Below are positions 32,703-43,788 of a DNA stretch of 64,000 bases, piece after piece. Positions within the stretch are counted from its first letter, which is position 1, and every line of letters starts with the position of its first letter. Below the pieces are notes generated by a model, which was not told where the DNA came from, searched no databases, and saw only the letters and a list, made by a program, of their open reading frames with translations. A program made the position numbers and the translations under genes. The stretch is from Nitrospirota bacterium (GTDB taxonomy: Bacteria; Nitrospirota; Leptospirillia; Leptospirillales; Leptospirillaceae), in the NCBI GenBank assembly GCA_021826965.1, contig JAKAYA010000005.1, forward strand, positions 1-64,000. The letters are read 5' to 3'.

Positions 32703-34532
32703 CTATTTTTTGGATGAACGTTTGCGTTCGTTTTCCGTCAGGAATTTCTTTCGAATCCGGAGATTTTCCGGAGTCACCTCCAGAAGCTCGTCATCCTCCA
32801 GGAATTCGAGCGTCTGTTCGAGACTCAGATGACGCGGAGGCGTTAAGGTGATCGCATCCTCCGCCGTCGACGAGCGGATGTTGGTCAAATGTTTTTTCTT
32901 GCAGGGATTGACCGCCAGATCCGTCGGACGGGAGTGTGCCCCGATGACCATTCCTTCGTAGACCCGGACACCGGCTCCCAAAAAGAGGACCCCGCGTTCC
33001 TGCACGTTCTCCAGGGCATAGGCAACGGATTCTCCTGTCTCCATCGAAATGAGAGCACCATTGTTACGACCGGGAATATCGCCTTTATACTCGCCGTAAC
33101 CGTGAAATGTATGCGTCAAAAGACCCGTTCCCCGTGTATCGGACAGGAATTCGCTCCGGTAACCCAGAAGCCCCCGAGCCGGAATAAGGAATTCAAGACG
33201 CACATGACCGTCTTTCTGGGGAGCCATGTTCAGCATCTCGCCCTTCCGGGGCCCGAGCTTTTCGATGACAGTGCCGACATACTCCTCCGCAACGTCGATC
33301 ACGAGGTATTCGTATGGTTCCTGTCTTTGTGAGCCTTCCCCCCGAAAAAGCACCTTGGGGCGGGAAACCTGAAACTCATAGCCTTCGCGTCGCATGGTTT
33401 CGATCAGGATCCCGAGATGAAGCTCTCCGCGGCCCGAGACCTTGAAAGAGTCGGGGCTTTCTGTTTCTTCGACACGCAGGGCAACGTTGGACTTGATTTC
33501 CCGGAAGAGCCTGTCGCGAAGGTTCCGCGAAGTCACGAACTTCCCTTCCTGACCCGCGAAAGGGGAGTTGTTCACCAGAAATTCCATGGAAATTGTCGGC
33601 TCGCCGATCTCGATCGGCGGAAGTTCGCCGATGGTATTCACATCGGACAGGACTTCACCGATGCGAAGATCCGGGAAAGCGGCCAGAAGAACGATATCCC
33701 CCGCCTGTACGGACTCGACCTCCACCTTCTTGAGGCCTTCGAACGACAACAGCTTCTTGATTTTCCCCTTTTCCTTCAGCTCTCCGGCCACAACACGACC
33801 GATCGTCTCCCCGACCGACACCTTTCCCCGCACGACCCGTCCCAGGGCCATCTGCCCGATATAGGAATCGTACTCAAGGCTGGTCACCTGCATGAGGAAG
33901 GGGCCGGACAGGTCCGCTTCAGGAGGCGGAATATGGCTGATAATGGTTTCGAAGAGGGGAATCAGGTTTTCGCTGACCTGAGCAAGATCCCGCATCGCGA
34001 ATCCCTTCTTGGCCGAAGCGTAAACAACAGGAAACTCCATCTGCTCGTCCGTTGCGCCAAGCTCGATGAAAAGATTGAAAACGTCGTTGAGGGCTTCGAC
34101 TGGACGGGCATCCGAACGGTCAATCTTGTTCAGGACCACGATCGGCTTCAGTCCCAGGGAAAGGGCCTTGTTCAGCACGAAACGCGTCTGTGGCATGGGC
34201 CCGTCGAAAGCGTCCACCACCAGAAGGACTCCGTCCACCATCGTCAGGATCCGTTCAACCTCTCCGGAGAAGTCGGCGTGACCGGGAGTGTCGACGATGT
34301 TGATCTTGTAATCGAGGTAGTGGACCGCAGTGTTTTTCGCGAGGATCGTAATTCCCCGCTCTTTCTCAAGCTGGTTCGAATCCATGACCCGCTCTTCCAC
34401 CTGTTCGTTTGCCCTGAAGACATTGCCTTGCTGCAAAAGCTTGTCAACCAGCGTGGTTTTACCGTGGTCGACATGGGCGATGATGGCAAGATTGCGGATA
34501 TGAAGGAGACTGGTCGAGGTCTGGTTTTCCAT
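32703..34532 (-). CDS. typA: GTP-binding protein TypA/BipA
   Basis: [38 protein letters not shown]. Confidence 0.97.
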   Translation of the reverse strand: MENQTSTSLLHIRNLAIIAHVDHGKTTLVDKLLQQGNVFRANEQVEERVMDSNQLEKERGITILAKNTAVHYLDYKINIVDTPGHADFSGEVERILTMVDGVLLVVDAFDGPMPQTRFVLNKALSLGLKPIVVLNKIDRSDARPVEALNDVFNLFIELGATDEQMEFPVVYASAKKGFAMRDLAQVSENLIPLFETIISHIPPPEADLSGPFLMQVTSLEYDSYIGQMALGRVVRGKVSVGETIGRVVAGELKEKGKIKKLLSFEGLKKVEVESVQAGDIVLLAAFPDLRIGEVLSDVNTIGELPPIEIGEPTISMEFLVNNSPFAGQEGKFVTSRNLRDRLFREIKSNVALRVEETESPDSFKVSGRGELHLGILIETMRREGYEFQVSRPKVLFRGEGSQRQEPYEYLVIDVAEEYVGTVIEKLGPRKGEMLNMAPQKDGHVRLEFLIPARGLLGYRSEFLSDTRGTGLLTHTFHGYGEYKGDIPGRNNGALISMETGESVAYALENVQERGVLFLGAGVRVYEGMVIGAHSRPTDLAVNPCKKKHLTNIRSSTAEDAITLTPPRHLSLEQTLEFLEDDELLEVTPENLRIRKKFLTENERKRSSKK

Positions 34533-34704
34533 AAAGCCTTCCATGAAAAATTTAAAATGGGCCAAATTCCCTGAGAATTCTTTCGACAAAATCATGAATC
34601 TTGTCATTCTACTTTGTCGAGAGGCCAAGGGTCAAACCAATCGAGCTCTCCTGCCTTTACGACATGTTCCCTGACGACCGCACAAATCGTCCGGGCATTT
34701 CTGC

Positions 34705-35880
34705 TCAAAGAATCAGCGAGAGACATTTCAGATAATCCGTTTCCGGCATCGCGACGACGCGAGGGTGGTCCATTGACGCGCGACCCTGATAGACGAGCCT
34801 TGCCGTCCGCCTTTTTTTGCGTAAAACGTTCCGGAGGATTCCAAAAAGGTCTTCCCACTCCAGAAGGGCGGAACACGAACATGTCACGAGCATCCCTCCG
34901 GGTCTTACCAGGGAGATGGCGAGCTCATTGGCCGAATAGTATCCCTTCAGGCCTTCCTCCTTTTTTTTTCGGCTTTTGATAAAAGAAGGAGGATCGAGGA
35001 CGACGACATCGTATTCCTCTTTTTTCCGGACCGCTTCCGTGGCCCAGTCAAAGAAATCCGCGCGGACAGTCGAGACAGATGTTCCGGAAGCGAAAGGGGT
35101 CAGGTTTTCTTCATAAAATTCCAGCGCAGAACCGGATTCATCAACGCCAACAACAGAAGTCGCGCCTTCCAGCGCGGCTCCCGCCGACCAACCTCCCACG
35201 TAACTGAACGCATCCAGAACACGTTGTCCGGAAAAATGTCTCGCCAAAGCACGGATATTGTCTTTCTGGTCCAGAAACAACCCGGTTTTCTGCCCCTCTC
35301 GAAAGGGAAAACGCATCATCACCCCACCCACCGGGACCGAAAGAGTTTCCGGGACATCTCCCCAGCAATCGTTCCCTTCGGTCGGGAGTCCTTCCGTAAG
35401 GCGCGCAGGGACGCTATTGTCCGTCCGTATCCCTTTGGGTGACAGGAGCCGCGAAAGGATCTCCAGAATCGTCCCGCGGTACTCATCCATCAGTCGCGTG
35501 GTGATCTGGAGGGAAAGCCAATGCGAAAAACGGTCGACAATCAAACCCGGAAGACCGTCTGCTTCAGAATGGATCAGACGAAAAGCAGCCTCTCCTTCCC
35601 GGGCACGACGGACAGGCAATCGAACAGCTTCTGTAATCTGTTCATCGAGGTATCCGGAAAAATCCCGAAACCTGCCGTGTCTCAGAAGCCTCACCGCAAG
35701 CAAAGTGTGGGGATTATACATCCCGGTCCCAAGATAGGAGCCCCCGTTTCCGTAGACATCGACAAGACCTGCCGGAGCAGCTTCAGCCCGTTCGACCTCG
35801 TTGCTGAAGATCCAGAGATGTCCGGAGCGGACCCTTCGGTCTTCCCCTTTCCGTAAAACGATTCGGGGCCTCTCAGTCAT
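34705..35880 (-). CDS. Class I rRNA methyltransferase (RlmI-like, PUA + Rossmann)
   Basis: SGHLWIFSNEVE, LFLDQKDNIRALARHFSGQRVLDAFSYVGGWS, VVLDPPSFIKS. Confidence 0.92.
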   Translation of the reverse strand: MTERPRIVLRKGEDRRVRSGHLWIFSNEVERAEAAPAGLVDVYGNGGSYLGTGMYNPHTLLAVRLLRHGRFRDFSGYLDEQITEAVRLPVRRAREGEAAFRLIHSEADGLPGLIVDRFSHWLSLQITTRLMDEYRGTILEILSRLLSPKGIRTDNSVPARLTEGLPTEGNDCWGDVPETLSVPVGGVMMRFPFREGQKTGLFLDQKDNIRALARHFSGQRVLDAFSYVGGWSAGAALEGATSVVGVDESGSALEFYEENLTPFASGTSVSTVRADFFDWATEAVRKKEEYDVVVLDPPSFIKSRKKKEEGLKGYYSANELAISLVRPGGMLVTCSCSALLEWEDLFGILRNVLRKKRRTARLVYQGRASMDHPRVVAMPETDYLKCLSLIL

Positions 35881-36176
35881 CTGTCGCTTTCCTTTCTCGT
35901 CCATCGGGAACTCGTGGACTCCGCTGTCCACCGTTTCCGGCTAAACACCGGAAATGGTGGACAAGCTTCGGGGTTCTCCCATAGTATTGGATTTTGTATT
36001 GCTTTTCAGGAACCAGCGCCGAGGTTTGGTCCGAAGCTGTAAAGACGTTCCGGGTCTGCTTCACTGCAGACACTGCCCGATCTTTCGCGCTCGCCCGGCA
36101 GCCCATTCAATCTTGAAATCGCACGACTGCCAACATCCTAGCACCGGCCTATTTCTGGAGACAAAGTCCGCCCCGA

Positions 36177-37189
36177 TGAACACTGAAGAAGCAACCGGTT
36201 TGAGAATGAATACCGGCAATCACCGGCTTTGGAAATACACAAAATTTTTTGGATTCTCACTCTTCGCAGGAATTCTGATCGCCGCGACCTCCATGATTTC
36301 CCGTGGTCAGGCGGCTCCGCCAGCCGATACCGTCACCCTGGATCAGGATCTTTCCGGACCGTCTTCATCCACGGCATCTTCCCCCTCTTCCGGAGAATCC
36401 GCGAATGGTCCATGGAAACTCACGCTTCTTCCCGACCAGGACCCGTTCACTCCCCTTCTGGCGGACCCTCGTCAGCCGACGACTTCCATCAACTTTCTCA
36501 CCCTGTCCAACCAGCCGTTTATCCAGTTCAACGGCAATTTCGGGGCAGACATCGGAGTTGCCCGATGGGAATCCCCCAGCGAAGGAATCAACGAATCCAT
36601 CCAGGTCGGCGTGATGGGAGCCAGCTTTTCCCGATTTTCCATCATCCGGTCCTCCACCTATCTGGAAGACGCGGACTACGTCATCGGCGTTCCGGTCACA
36701 TTCCGGTATGGATCCTTTTCCGGGCGCGTCTTTTTCTACCACGAAAGCTCGCACACGGGATACAATTACACTACCATCATGCATATTTCGAAAATTTCCG
36801 ATTTCGGCAACGAGATCCTGCAAGTCATCCCTTCCTGGGACATCACTCCGAACATCCGGATTTATGGTGGAGCGGAATATCGGGTTTTCGGCCTTTATTA
36901 TTATCCGACCACAGAAGACTCGACGACCTTTCTGGGCGGGATCGAAGCCTATTCACCGGAAATCCCCTCCCTGTCGGCCCGGGGGTATCTCGCTTTCAAT
37001 CTGGAGTCCCGTGGAATCAACGGCTATACTCCGGACGAGGATCTTCAACTGGGTCTTCTTTTTCACCGTCCCGGTGCCTACCTGCAAATTCGGCCGGCGA
37101 TCGACTTCTACAACGGATATTCCTACATGGGAGATCTTCTCTTCGAGAAAGAGCATTATGTTTCCCTTGGAGTCTACTTTGACTTTTAG
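36177..37189 (+). CDS. DUF1207-like probable outer-membrane protein
   Basis: Signal peptide; GNFGADIGVARWE...VTFRYGSFSGRVFFYHESSHTG. Confidence 0.7.
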
Positions 37190-37371
37190 TCATCAACCTG
37201 CAAAAATTCGGAGATTGCCAGTCGGGAAGACAGATTTTCCCAAACCGTTTTCCGGTTCGGGCGTTCCTGTCGTCATTTCGCCCGAACACCAGTCCGTCTC
37301 TGACTCGAACATATCGGTTATACTCTGCTACCAGCCTGGCTGAGATCTGCTCCTGACCAGGCGGAGGTCCA

Positions 37372-38028
37372 TTGATTCTTTCGCTTTTTCCTGCCAGAGG
37401 TTGTCACTGCCCTTCGCGTTATCTTCTTCACCGAAGGAGAATTTTCCGGGGATTGCTTCCCTTCTTCTCCATCTTTTCCATCTTTTTCCTTATGACCCTG
37501 CTTCCCCTGCGAACAGCCTCCGCCCTCGACCTGCAGTTTCTTGGAGACCTGACGATCGCACCGGTCTCCCCTCTCCAGAATGCAGGGATCGTCGGGGGAG
37601 GCGGAGACATTCGCGTCCTCTGGGAGGTCCTTCCGGACTGGGACGCCATGTTCTCCGCCGGCATCCAGGTCTTTCCGACAGGCACGACTCCGGGTCCCAA
37701 CACGGTGACTTTCGAGCCCAATACCGGGGGGATCGTCTCGATCGTCCCCGTAACTTTCGGCTTCTCCCATGTCATTTACCGCACACGAAAGAAAAACACT
37801 TTTTTTCTGACCGGCGGAATCGGCCCCGGATTTGAGTTTTCCTATGGAGCGAACCATCCGGAAGTCGAGCCATATGCGGAAATCGGAGGAGGGTTCAGCT
37901 GGAAGGAGTTTTTCCTCGAAGAAAGAGTCGGAGCCATGCCGCTCGCCTATGGAGCCTACCAGCCGGCCGGTTCCGGCCCACTGATCATGTTCATGACATC
38001 TTTTGGGATCCACTTCTTCCAGTTCTGA
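37372..38028 (+). CDS. Putative outer-membrane beta-barrel protein
   Basis: Signal-like N-terminus, beta-rich sequence ending FGIHFFQF. Confidence 0.6.
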   Translation: MILSLFPARGCHCPSRYLLHRRRIFRGLLPFFSIFSIFFLMTLLPLRTASALDLQFLGDLTIAPVSPLQNAGIVGGGGDIRVLWEVLPDWDAMFSAGIQVFPTGTTPGPNTVTFEPNTGGIVSIVPVTFGFSHVIYRTRKKNTFFLTGGIGPGFEFSYGANHPEVEPYAEIGGGFSWKEFFLEERVGAMPLAYGAYQPAGSGPLIMFMTSFGIHFFQF

Positions 38029-38053
38029 CTTTTTCGCCCGAATCGAATGCGTT

Positions 38054-38794
38054 CTATACGATGCTGATCGGCAAGGCGTCGACGGTTTTCCATCCCCGGA
38101 CGCGACAGGACAGGATTCTGTCCAGAAATTCCACCGATTGCCGGACGGTCGAAAAATCGACCTCCACCGTTTCCGGCCGTCTCCCGACCTTCTCGAGAAA
38201 ACGCAGAATCTCCGCAGTCACTCTCAATCCATCTTCCGCTTCCCCGCTGTTTCCGAGACAAGCGGTGCAAAGCACGCGTCCGTCCATCGGATAGTAACAG
38301 AGCGTTTTCCTTCCCGGAATGACCCGGCAAACGCTGCAGGCATCCGCGCGGATCTGGTATCCAAGGAGATCCAGAGAGCATGTCGCAAAACGGATCCAGG
38401 AAAGGGCGGGGGAGGCTCCGGCCCCCGACAACGACTCCAGATAGTGGACTGCATTGTCAAAAACAAGGGGTTCCGGAAGGGCCGGAGGAAGAAGACCCAT
38501 GAGAAAACGGACAGCCATTCCCGCCCAATAGGAGCGGTCCAGATCGGACTTGATGTTTGAGAAGGGATTCAGAATGGCGGATTTATGTATGCGGTAGAGG
38601 GTTCCTTCGAGATGAGATCGTCCTACGATCAAAGAAAGTGTCAATGCCTCCAGGGAAGCTCCGAAACGGTTCGACATGCCGGCGGCACCCCGGGCGAACC
38701 CGGTGAGCACCCCTTCTTCCCTCGAAAAGAAGGTGACCACCCTGTCCGACTCCAGGTAACGCACCGACCGCAGAATCAAGGAACGTTGTTCCAA
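38054..38794 (-). CDS. recO: DNA repair protein RecO
   Basis: LILRSVRYLESDRVVTFFSREEGVLTGFARGA, Zn Cys motif. Confidence 0.92.
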   Translation of the reverse strand: MEQRSLILRSVRYLESDRVVTFFSREEGVLTGFARGAAGMSNRFGASLEALTLSLIVGRSHLEGTLYRIHKSAILNPFSNIKSDLDRSYWAGMAVRFLMGLLPPALPEPLVFDNAVHYLESLSGAGASPALSWIRFATCSLDLLGYQIRADACSVCRVIPGRKTLCYYPMDGRVLCTACLGNSGEAEDGLRVTAEILRFLEKVGRRPETVEVDFSTVRQSVEFLDRILSCRVRGWKTVDALPISIV

Positions 38795-38814
38795 GAAGTC
38801 TCCTCATCGTTATC

Positions 38815-39777
38815 CTATTCCGGCATATATCCGAGATCCCGAAGCATGCCCGGATTCTCCCGCCAGCCCTCGGAAACGCGAACATCCAGACGCAAGAATA
38901 CCTTTCCACCCACCAGTTTTTCGATATCCATCCGGGCTGCCTGGCTGATTTCGCGGATTCTTTCACCCTTCTGTCCGATCAGAATCCCTTTTTGGGAAAG
39001 TCGTTCGACAAAAATCGATCCCGTGATGCGCGTCACTTCCCCCGGAGATTCCGATTCCTCAAATTCCTCGATGAGAACGGCGGCCTGGTGCGGGACCTCT
39101 TCCCGCATCTGAAGGAAAATCTTTTCCTGAATGAACTCGCGCGCCAGCTGGCGAACTGTTTGACTGGTATACCAGTCCCGATCGAAGACGGGGTCCCCCG
39201 CCGGCAGAAGATCGAAAAGCAGGTCGATGAAACGGTCGAGGTTACGACTCTTCAATCCGGAGACCGGAACGATCTCGCCCGGGAAACCCCATTTTTCGAT
39301 CTCCAGAAGACGCGGGATCATCCCCTGGGATTTCGCACGGTCCATTTTCGTCGCAGCAATCACAAGAGGCCGGTCACCGAGGGCTGGAAGAAGAATCCGG
39401 CGCATCTTTTCCACATCCTGAGGGCCGGGTAACGGATCGAGACTCACAACCCAGACCACGACATCGGCCGTCAGAACGGCTTCCTTTGCGACGGTTCCCA
39501 TCAGCTGGTTGAAGGCGTGGGACAAACGATGAAAACCCGGCGTATCATAAAATACGATCTGGCCTCGCGAGGTCGTGTGGATTCCCTGGATCAGGGTTCG
39601 GGTCGTCTGCGCGACCGGAGAGGTCGCCGCAATCTTCTCCCCGACAATCGCATTGACCAGGGTCGACTTCCCCGAGTTCGGAAGACCGACCAGAGCGACA
39701 AACCCTGATCGGGAAAGGGTGTTCTTGCGGATTTCCTCTTCGGAAGAGGAGAGGGAAAGAAGGGACTTATTCGGCAT
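38815..39777 (-). CDS. era: GTPase Era
   Basis: GFVALVGLPNSGKSTLVNAIVGEKIAATSP, KH domain. Confidence 0.96.
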   Translation of the reverse strand: MPNKSLLSLSSSEEEIRKNTLSRSGFVALVGLPNSGKSTLVNAIVGEKIAATSPVAQTTRTLIQGIHTTSRGQIVFYDTPGFHRLSHAFNQLMGTVAKEAVLTADVVVWVVSLDPLPGPQDVEKMRRILLPALGDRPLVIAATKMDRAKSQGMIPRLLEIEKWGFPGEIVPVSGLKSRNLDRFIDLLFDLLPAGDPVFDRDWYTSQTVRQLAREFIQEKIFLQMREEVPHQAAVLIEEFEESESPGEVTRITGSIFVERLSQKGILIGQKGERIREISQAARMDIEKLVGGKVFLRLDVRVSEGWRENPGMLRDLGYMPE

Positions 39778-39865
39778 TTCGGGCCTTTCAGGTCATCAGC
39801 AGAACCACTGTCCTGCCAGAGTGAATAGTCAAAACATTTCAAGTTTATCACGGACACGGTCGACT

Positions 39866-40699
39866 ATGAAAATCGAATCGAAAAACCCGGAGGCAGCCAC
39901 CTCTACCCGCAGCCCGACCCGCACTCCCGTTTTTTCCCGGATTTTTCTGACCGGCGCGTCGTCGGGTCTCGGACGGGCCCTCGCGCTGGAAGCCGCATTA
40001 CCCGGGGTCACACTTGGCATACTTGCCCGGCGAAAAGACCGGTTGGAGTCCCTTGCCTGCGAACTTCAGCTCAAGGGCGCCAATACTGTGCTCTATACAG
40101 GAGATGTCCGGGACAAAGCGTTCATGGAATGGGCGGGAAAGGATTTTTGGGAACATGTCGGAAGCCCGGACTGTCTTATTGCCAACGCCGGGATCCGGGG
40201 ACCTTTGCATGCCGGCCTCAATGACCGGCAGGAAGACGAAATCATGGAGACAAACTTTCACGGGGCACGAAACACAATCCTCCCGTTCCTTCCGGAAATG
40301 ATGCGAAACCGGAATGGGACGATCCTCGTCATCTCCAGTCTTGCAGCCTTCCTGGCGTTACCGGAAACCGGAGGCTACTGCGCTTCAAAGGCCGCCCTGA
40401 ACATGTGGTGCGGATCCCTCCGCTACGAACTGAAACCCTTCGGCATCACCCTGACGACCGTCAATCCGGGATTCATCCGGACCGAAATGACCCGGGACAA
40501 CCCCTACCCCATGCCGTTCGTCCTGGAAGCGGACACGGCCGCCCGCCGGATTCTTCAGGCGGCCCGCCGGAAAAAATCGGTCTATTCGTTTCCGCCCGGT
40601 CTGTCGTGGCCGTTGCGTCTGATGGGACTGCTCCCGACACCCCTGCGAGAGACTCTCCTGAGGATCGCAATCCGGCAAAAACATTCTTCCCGGCTCTGA
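39866..40699 (+). CDS. SDR-family oxidoreductase
   Basis: IFLTGASSGLGRALALEAA, NAGIRG, YCASKAAL. Confidence 0.93.
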   Translation: MKIESKNPEAATSTRSPTRTPVFSRIFLTGASSGLGRALALEAALPGVTLGILARRKDRLESLACELQLKGANTVLYTGDVRDKAFMEWAGKDFWEHVGSPDCLIANAGIRGPLHAGLNDRQEDEIMETNFHGARNTILPFLPEMMRNRNGTILVISSLAAFLALPETGGYCASKAALNMWCGSLRYELKPFGITLTTVNPGFIRTEMTRDNPYPMPFVLEADTAARRILQAARRKKSVYSFPPGLSWPLRLMGLLPTPLRETLLRIAIRQKHSSRL

Positions 40700-40724
40700 G
40701 AGAATCCGCTCCCGAACACTCAGG

Positions 40725-41411
40725 TCATTTTTTCACAGAATCTTTCGGACAGGCCGCCCGGACAGCTTCGAGAACCCGGTCATAAAAAAGACCGTCCCCG
40801 CAATCCCCGGAACCATCCAAAGAGACGACACGAGAAGGATCCGGCCCGTCCCATGCCGAAAACCGTTCGGGAGGGAGGGAAAAGACCCGAAGAAGGTGCT
40901 CCCCTGCCTTGCGGCATTCTTTCAGGAACCGGCATTCCCTCCGCCAGATGCCCGGCTTGAGAAACATGCGGGGGAAAAGCCGGTTCATGAATTCGTCCTG
41001 GGAATATTCGGGTTCGATCACCGGCGTTCCCCGGGCCCAGCGGACGGCGCTGTCGTAGCCGGACCTTGCGACGACAAACCAGCGGCTTCCCGGGCAGATC
41101 TCCGCACCAAAAAAACGGTTCTGGACAAGAACCACCTCCGGACCCGGATAAATCGACAGATCCGGCAGGGGAAACCGGATCCGGTCACTCTCACATGCCT
41201 GAATCAGATCCCAGACGCACGGTACTTCGCAAACGAACTCCTGCGGACGAGCCCGGTTTCCCGCGACAAGGCGCTGAATCTCTTCCGGCAAAATTTCTTT
41301 CTTCTCCCCTTCCGATGTAAGACGGAAAAAAGACGCCTTTGGCAGGTTCGGACTTTCACCGAGATACCAGAAAGCTTCGTTGACGGCATCTTGCCCTTTC
41401 ACACGAATCAT
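40725..41411 (-). CDS. Hypothetical protein
   Basis: 228-aa ORF starting MIRVKGQDAVNEAFWYLGESPN, after an AGGGAGG-type RBS. Confidence 0.6.
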   Translation of the reverse strand: MIRVKGQDAVNEAFWYLGESPNLPKASFFRLTSEGEKKEILPEEIQRLVAGNRARPQEFVCEVPCVWDLIQACESDRIRFPLPDLSIYPGPEVVLVQNRFFGAEICPGSRWFVVARSGYDSAVRWARGTPVIEPEYSQDEFMNRLFPRMFLKPGIWRRECRFLKECRKAGEHLLRVFSLPPERFSAWDGPDPSRVVSLDGSGDCGDGLFYDRVLEAVRAACPKDSVKK

Positions 41412-41524
41412 GATCCACCTCCCTGGCTGATCAGACGGTTTATGGCGAAAAATGCCACTCACGCTGACGCTCTCACGCCAGCTCTTTCTTTCAGTATATC
41501 ACCGGTCGAGGCGGACCCTCGGCA

Positions 41525-41797
41525 TCAGGCCGAAATCCGGGGCCGATTGCGCCCCGAAAAAAATTTCGACAACCCCATGCGCCCCAGAAATGTCAGCGAA
41601 TCGACAGGCCTGCCCACATAAGGGCTTGCCCTCCGTTGGCCGTAGGCACATTCCGCACACATACCCGACGCGCGGATCGCCCCCCATTCCTCCGGAATTC
41701 TTTTTTCCCGGCAGGCGGGACAGATCAAAAAATCCGACAAACGCAGAACTCCATGGGAAAGAGCTTTTTTGTCCAGGACCATCGACCAGGGAACCAT
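41525..41797 (-). CDS. Small zinc-ribbon-like protein
   Basis: CPAC...CAEC motif; MVPWSMVLDKKALSHGVLRLSDFLICPACREKR. Confidence 0.5.
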   Translation of the reverse strand: MVPWSMVLDKKALSHGVLRLSDFLICPACREKRIPEEWGAIRASGMCAECAYGQRRASPYVGRPVDSLTFLGRMGLSKFFSGRNRPRISA

Positions 41798-42000
41798 CAA
41801 ACCACCTCCTGACAGTCTGCGGGCCCGTGTCCCGAAAATCTTTTGAACACCCGAGACCATAAAGCTGCATTTGGCAAAAAGGTTTTTTACAGTCTTTTTC
41901 TCTTCCGGGACCAGGACCGGGAACGACCTGAATAAACTTTCCGGAACGGATGCCGAACCGATCGTGCACCGACACCGCTACCGGAGGACGGCCCGAAAAG

Positions 42001-42066
42001 GTCCCTGCGGCGGGACGGCCCTTTCGGCACAAAGGGCCGCAATATCGAAAAGGGGAAAACCACCCC
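42001..42066. other. Three consecutive intergenic hairpins
   Basis: GTCCC/GGGAC (42001-42016), GGCCCTTT/AAAGGGCC (42017-42038), GGGG/CCCC (42052-42066). Confidence 0.5.
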
Positions 42067-42312
42067 CCAATGGCATTCTTTGGAAAAATGACTGACAAAC
42101 AGGCACTTCATGATGGTGTCACAATACCACCATACGAACAATTGTCAATGAATTTTGAAACGGACACAGGGACAAAACCGTTGCCAAAAAATCCCATTTT
42201 TGATAGGTTCAAGCGACTTCGAGCCCCCTGTCGAAGCTTTCCCGGCCGGCCGAAAAGACCCTTACCGGAACGGATCGGCATACACCACCACAATCATGAA
42301 GGAGCCCCGGAG

Positions 42313-43788
42313 ATGTGGTTCGGCATCATCATGGCGGGCGGTTCAGGCACCCGGTTCTGGCCCTTGAGCCGGGAACTCTATCCCAAACAGTTCCTCTCTC
42401 TCGACGGGGGATCTTCTCTTCTCCAGGGAACCATCGACAGGGTCGTCCCGCTCATTCCCCAGGAACGCCTCTGGATCATGGTGGGCCCAAAACACGAAGC
42501 CGAAACCCGGCGCGTTCTGCGCCTGGCGGAACGGGAAGGTCTTCCCGCACGTGTCTTCGTCGAACCGAACTCCAGGAATACGCTGGCACCCCTGGCAGTC
42601 GCAGCGGCGCGTCTCGTTCGGTCCGATCCGGACGCCGTTCTGGCCGTCATGGCCAGCGACCATCTGATCGCTCCACAGGAAAAGTTTCTGGCCCTCCTGA
42701 AACAGGCCTGCACGATCGCCGAAAAACAGGAGGTGATCCTGACCTTCGGCGTGTTGCCGACCCGTCCGGAAACCGGCTTCGGATATATCGAAATGGGGGA
42801 AGTCGTCCAGGAAGAATCCAACGGACTCTCCTCCGTCTTTCAGGTCAAAAGTTTTGTCGAAAAACCGGATCGGGAACGGGCCGAACGATACGTCGCCGGA
42901 AAACGGCATCTCTGGAACAGCGGGATGCTGGCCTTCCGGGCTCATGTCTTTCTGGAAGAACTCCGTCTGCATCAGCCAGAATTTCACAAAGCCCTCGAAA
43001 CCTATTCGGAGGCGATCCAGACGGAAAGGGAGGACCGGGCTCTCGCGGAACTTTACGCCAAGGCTCCGTCGACATCTGTCGATTACGGGCTCCTGGAAAA
43101 GTCCTGCCGGGTCTGGACGATATCGGCCGATCTCGACTGGAAGGACGTCGGTTCGTGGAGTGCCCTGGACGACATTTCCGAAAAGGACGACGGAGGCAAC
43201 ATCATCCGGGGCAATGTCGTCTCCCTTCACAACCAGAACTGCATCCTTTACGGAGACAAACGTATCCTTGCCACCATCGGCCTGAAGGACCTGGTCATCG
43301 TCGACACCGACGACGCCACGCTCGTCTGCCACAAGGACGAAGCCCAGAAAGTCCGGGAGGTCGTCACCGAACTGAAGAGCCGGAACTGCGTCGAAGCCCA
43401 GGAACACCGGACGACCCATCGGCCGTGGGGGCACTATACCATCCTCGACCAGGGCCCGAATTACAAGATCAAGAACGTGACAGTCAACCCCCGGTCCCGG
43501 CTCAGCTACCAGATGCACCTTCATCGCTCCGAACATTGGGTCGTCATCGCCGGGACCGCCCGGATCACGCTGGAAGGCCAGGACATTTTCCTGCACGTCA
43601 ACCAGAGCATCGACATTCCGAAGACGACCCGGCACAGGATCGAGAATCCGGGCAAGGTGCCTCTTGTCATCATCGAAGTCCAGAACGGAGAATACCTCGA
43701 AGAAGACGACATCATCCGATTTTCGGACGACTACCAGCGACAGACGGAAGAAACCCGGACAGGACCGTCGGCAGGAGAGAAAACGTGA
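42313..43788 (+). CDS. manC: Mannose-1-phosphate guanylyltransferase/mannose-6-phosphate isomerase
   Basis: IIMAGGSGTRFWPLSRELYPKQFL; C-terminal cupin HRSEHWVVIAGTA. Confidence 0.96.
   Translation: MWFGIIMAGGSGTRFWPLSRELYPKQFLSLDGGSSLLQGTIDRVVPLIPQERLWIMVGPKHEAETRRVLRLAEREGLPARVFVEPNSRNTLAPLAVAAARLVRSDPDAVLAVMASDHLIAPQEKFLALLKQACTIAEKQEVILTFGVLPTRPETGFGYIEMGEVVQEESNGLSSVFQVKSFVEKPDRERAERYVAGKRHLWNSGMLAFRAHVFLEELRLHQPEFHKALETYSEAIQTEREDRALAELYAKAPSTSVDYGLLEKSCRVWTISADLDWKDVGSWSALDDISEKDDGGNIIRGNVVSLHNQNCILYGDKRILATIGLKDLVIVDTDDATLVCHKDEAQKVREVVTELKSRNCVEAQEHRTTHRPWGHYTILDQGPNYKIKNVTVNPRSRLSYQMHLHRSEHWVVIAGTARITLEGQDIFLHVNQSIDIPKTTRHRIENPGKVPLVIIEVQNGEYLEEDDIIRFSDDYQRQTEETRTGPSAGEKT

Noticed and set aside
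41960-42070. c-di-GMP-I riboswitch
   Set aside because: Fragments such as GCACAAAGGG and AAAACC look suggestive but the full conserved core is absent
42315-43784. Upstream part of the 957-aa plus-strand ORF
   Set aside because: Out of frame within manC; only the part from GTG 43785 is the phosphomannomutase
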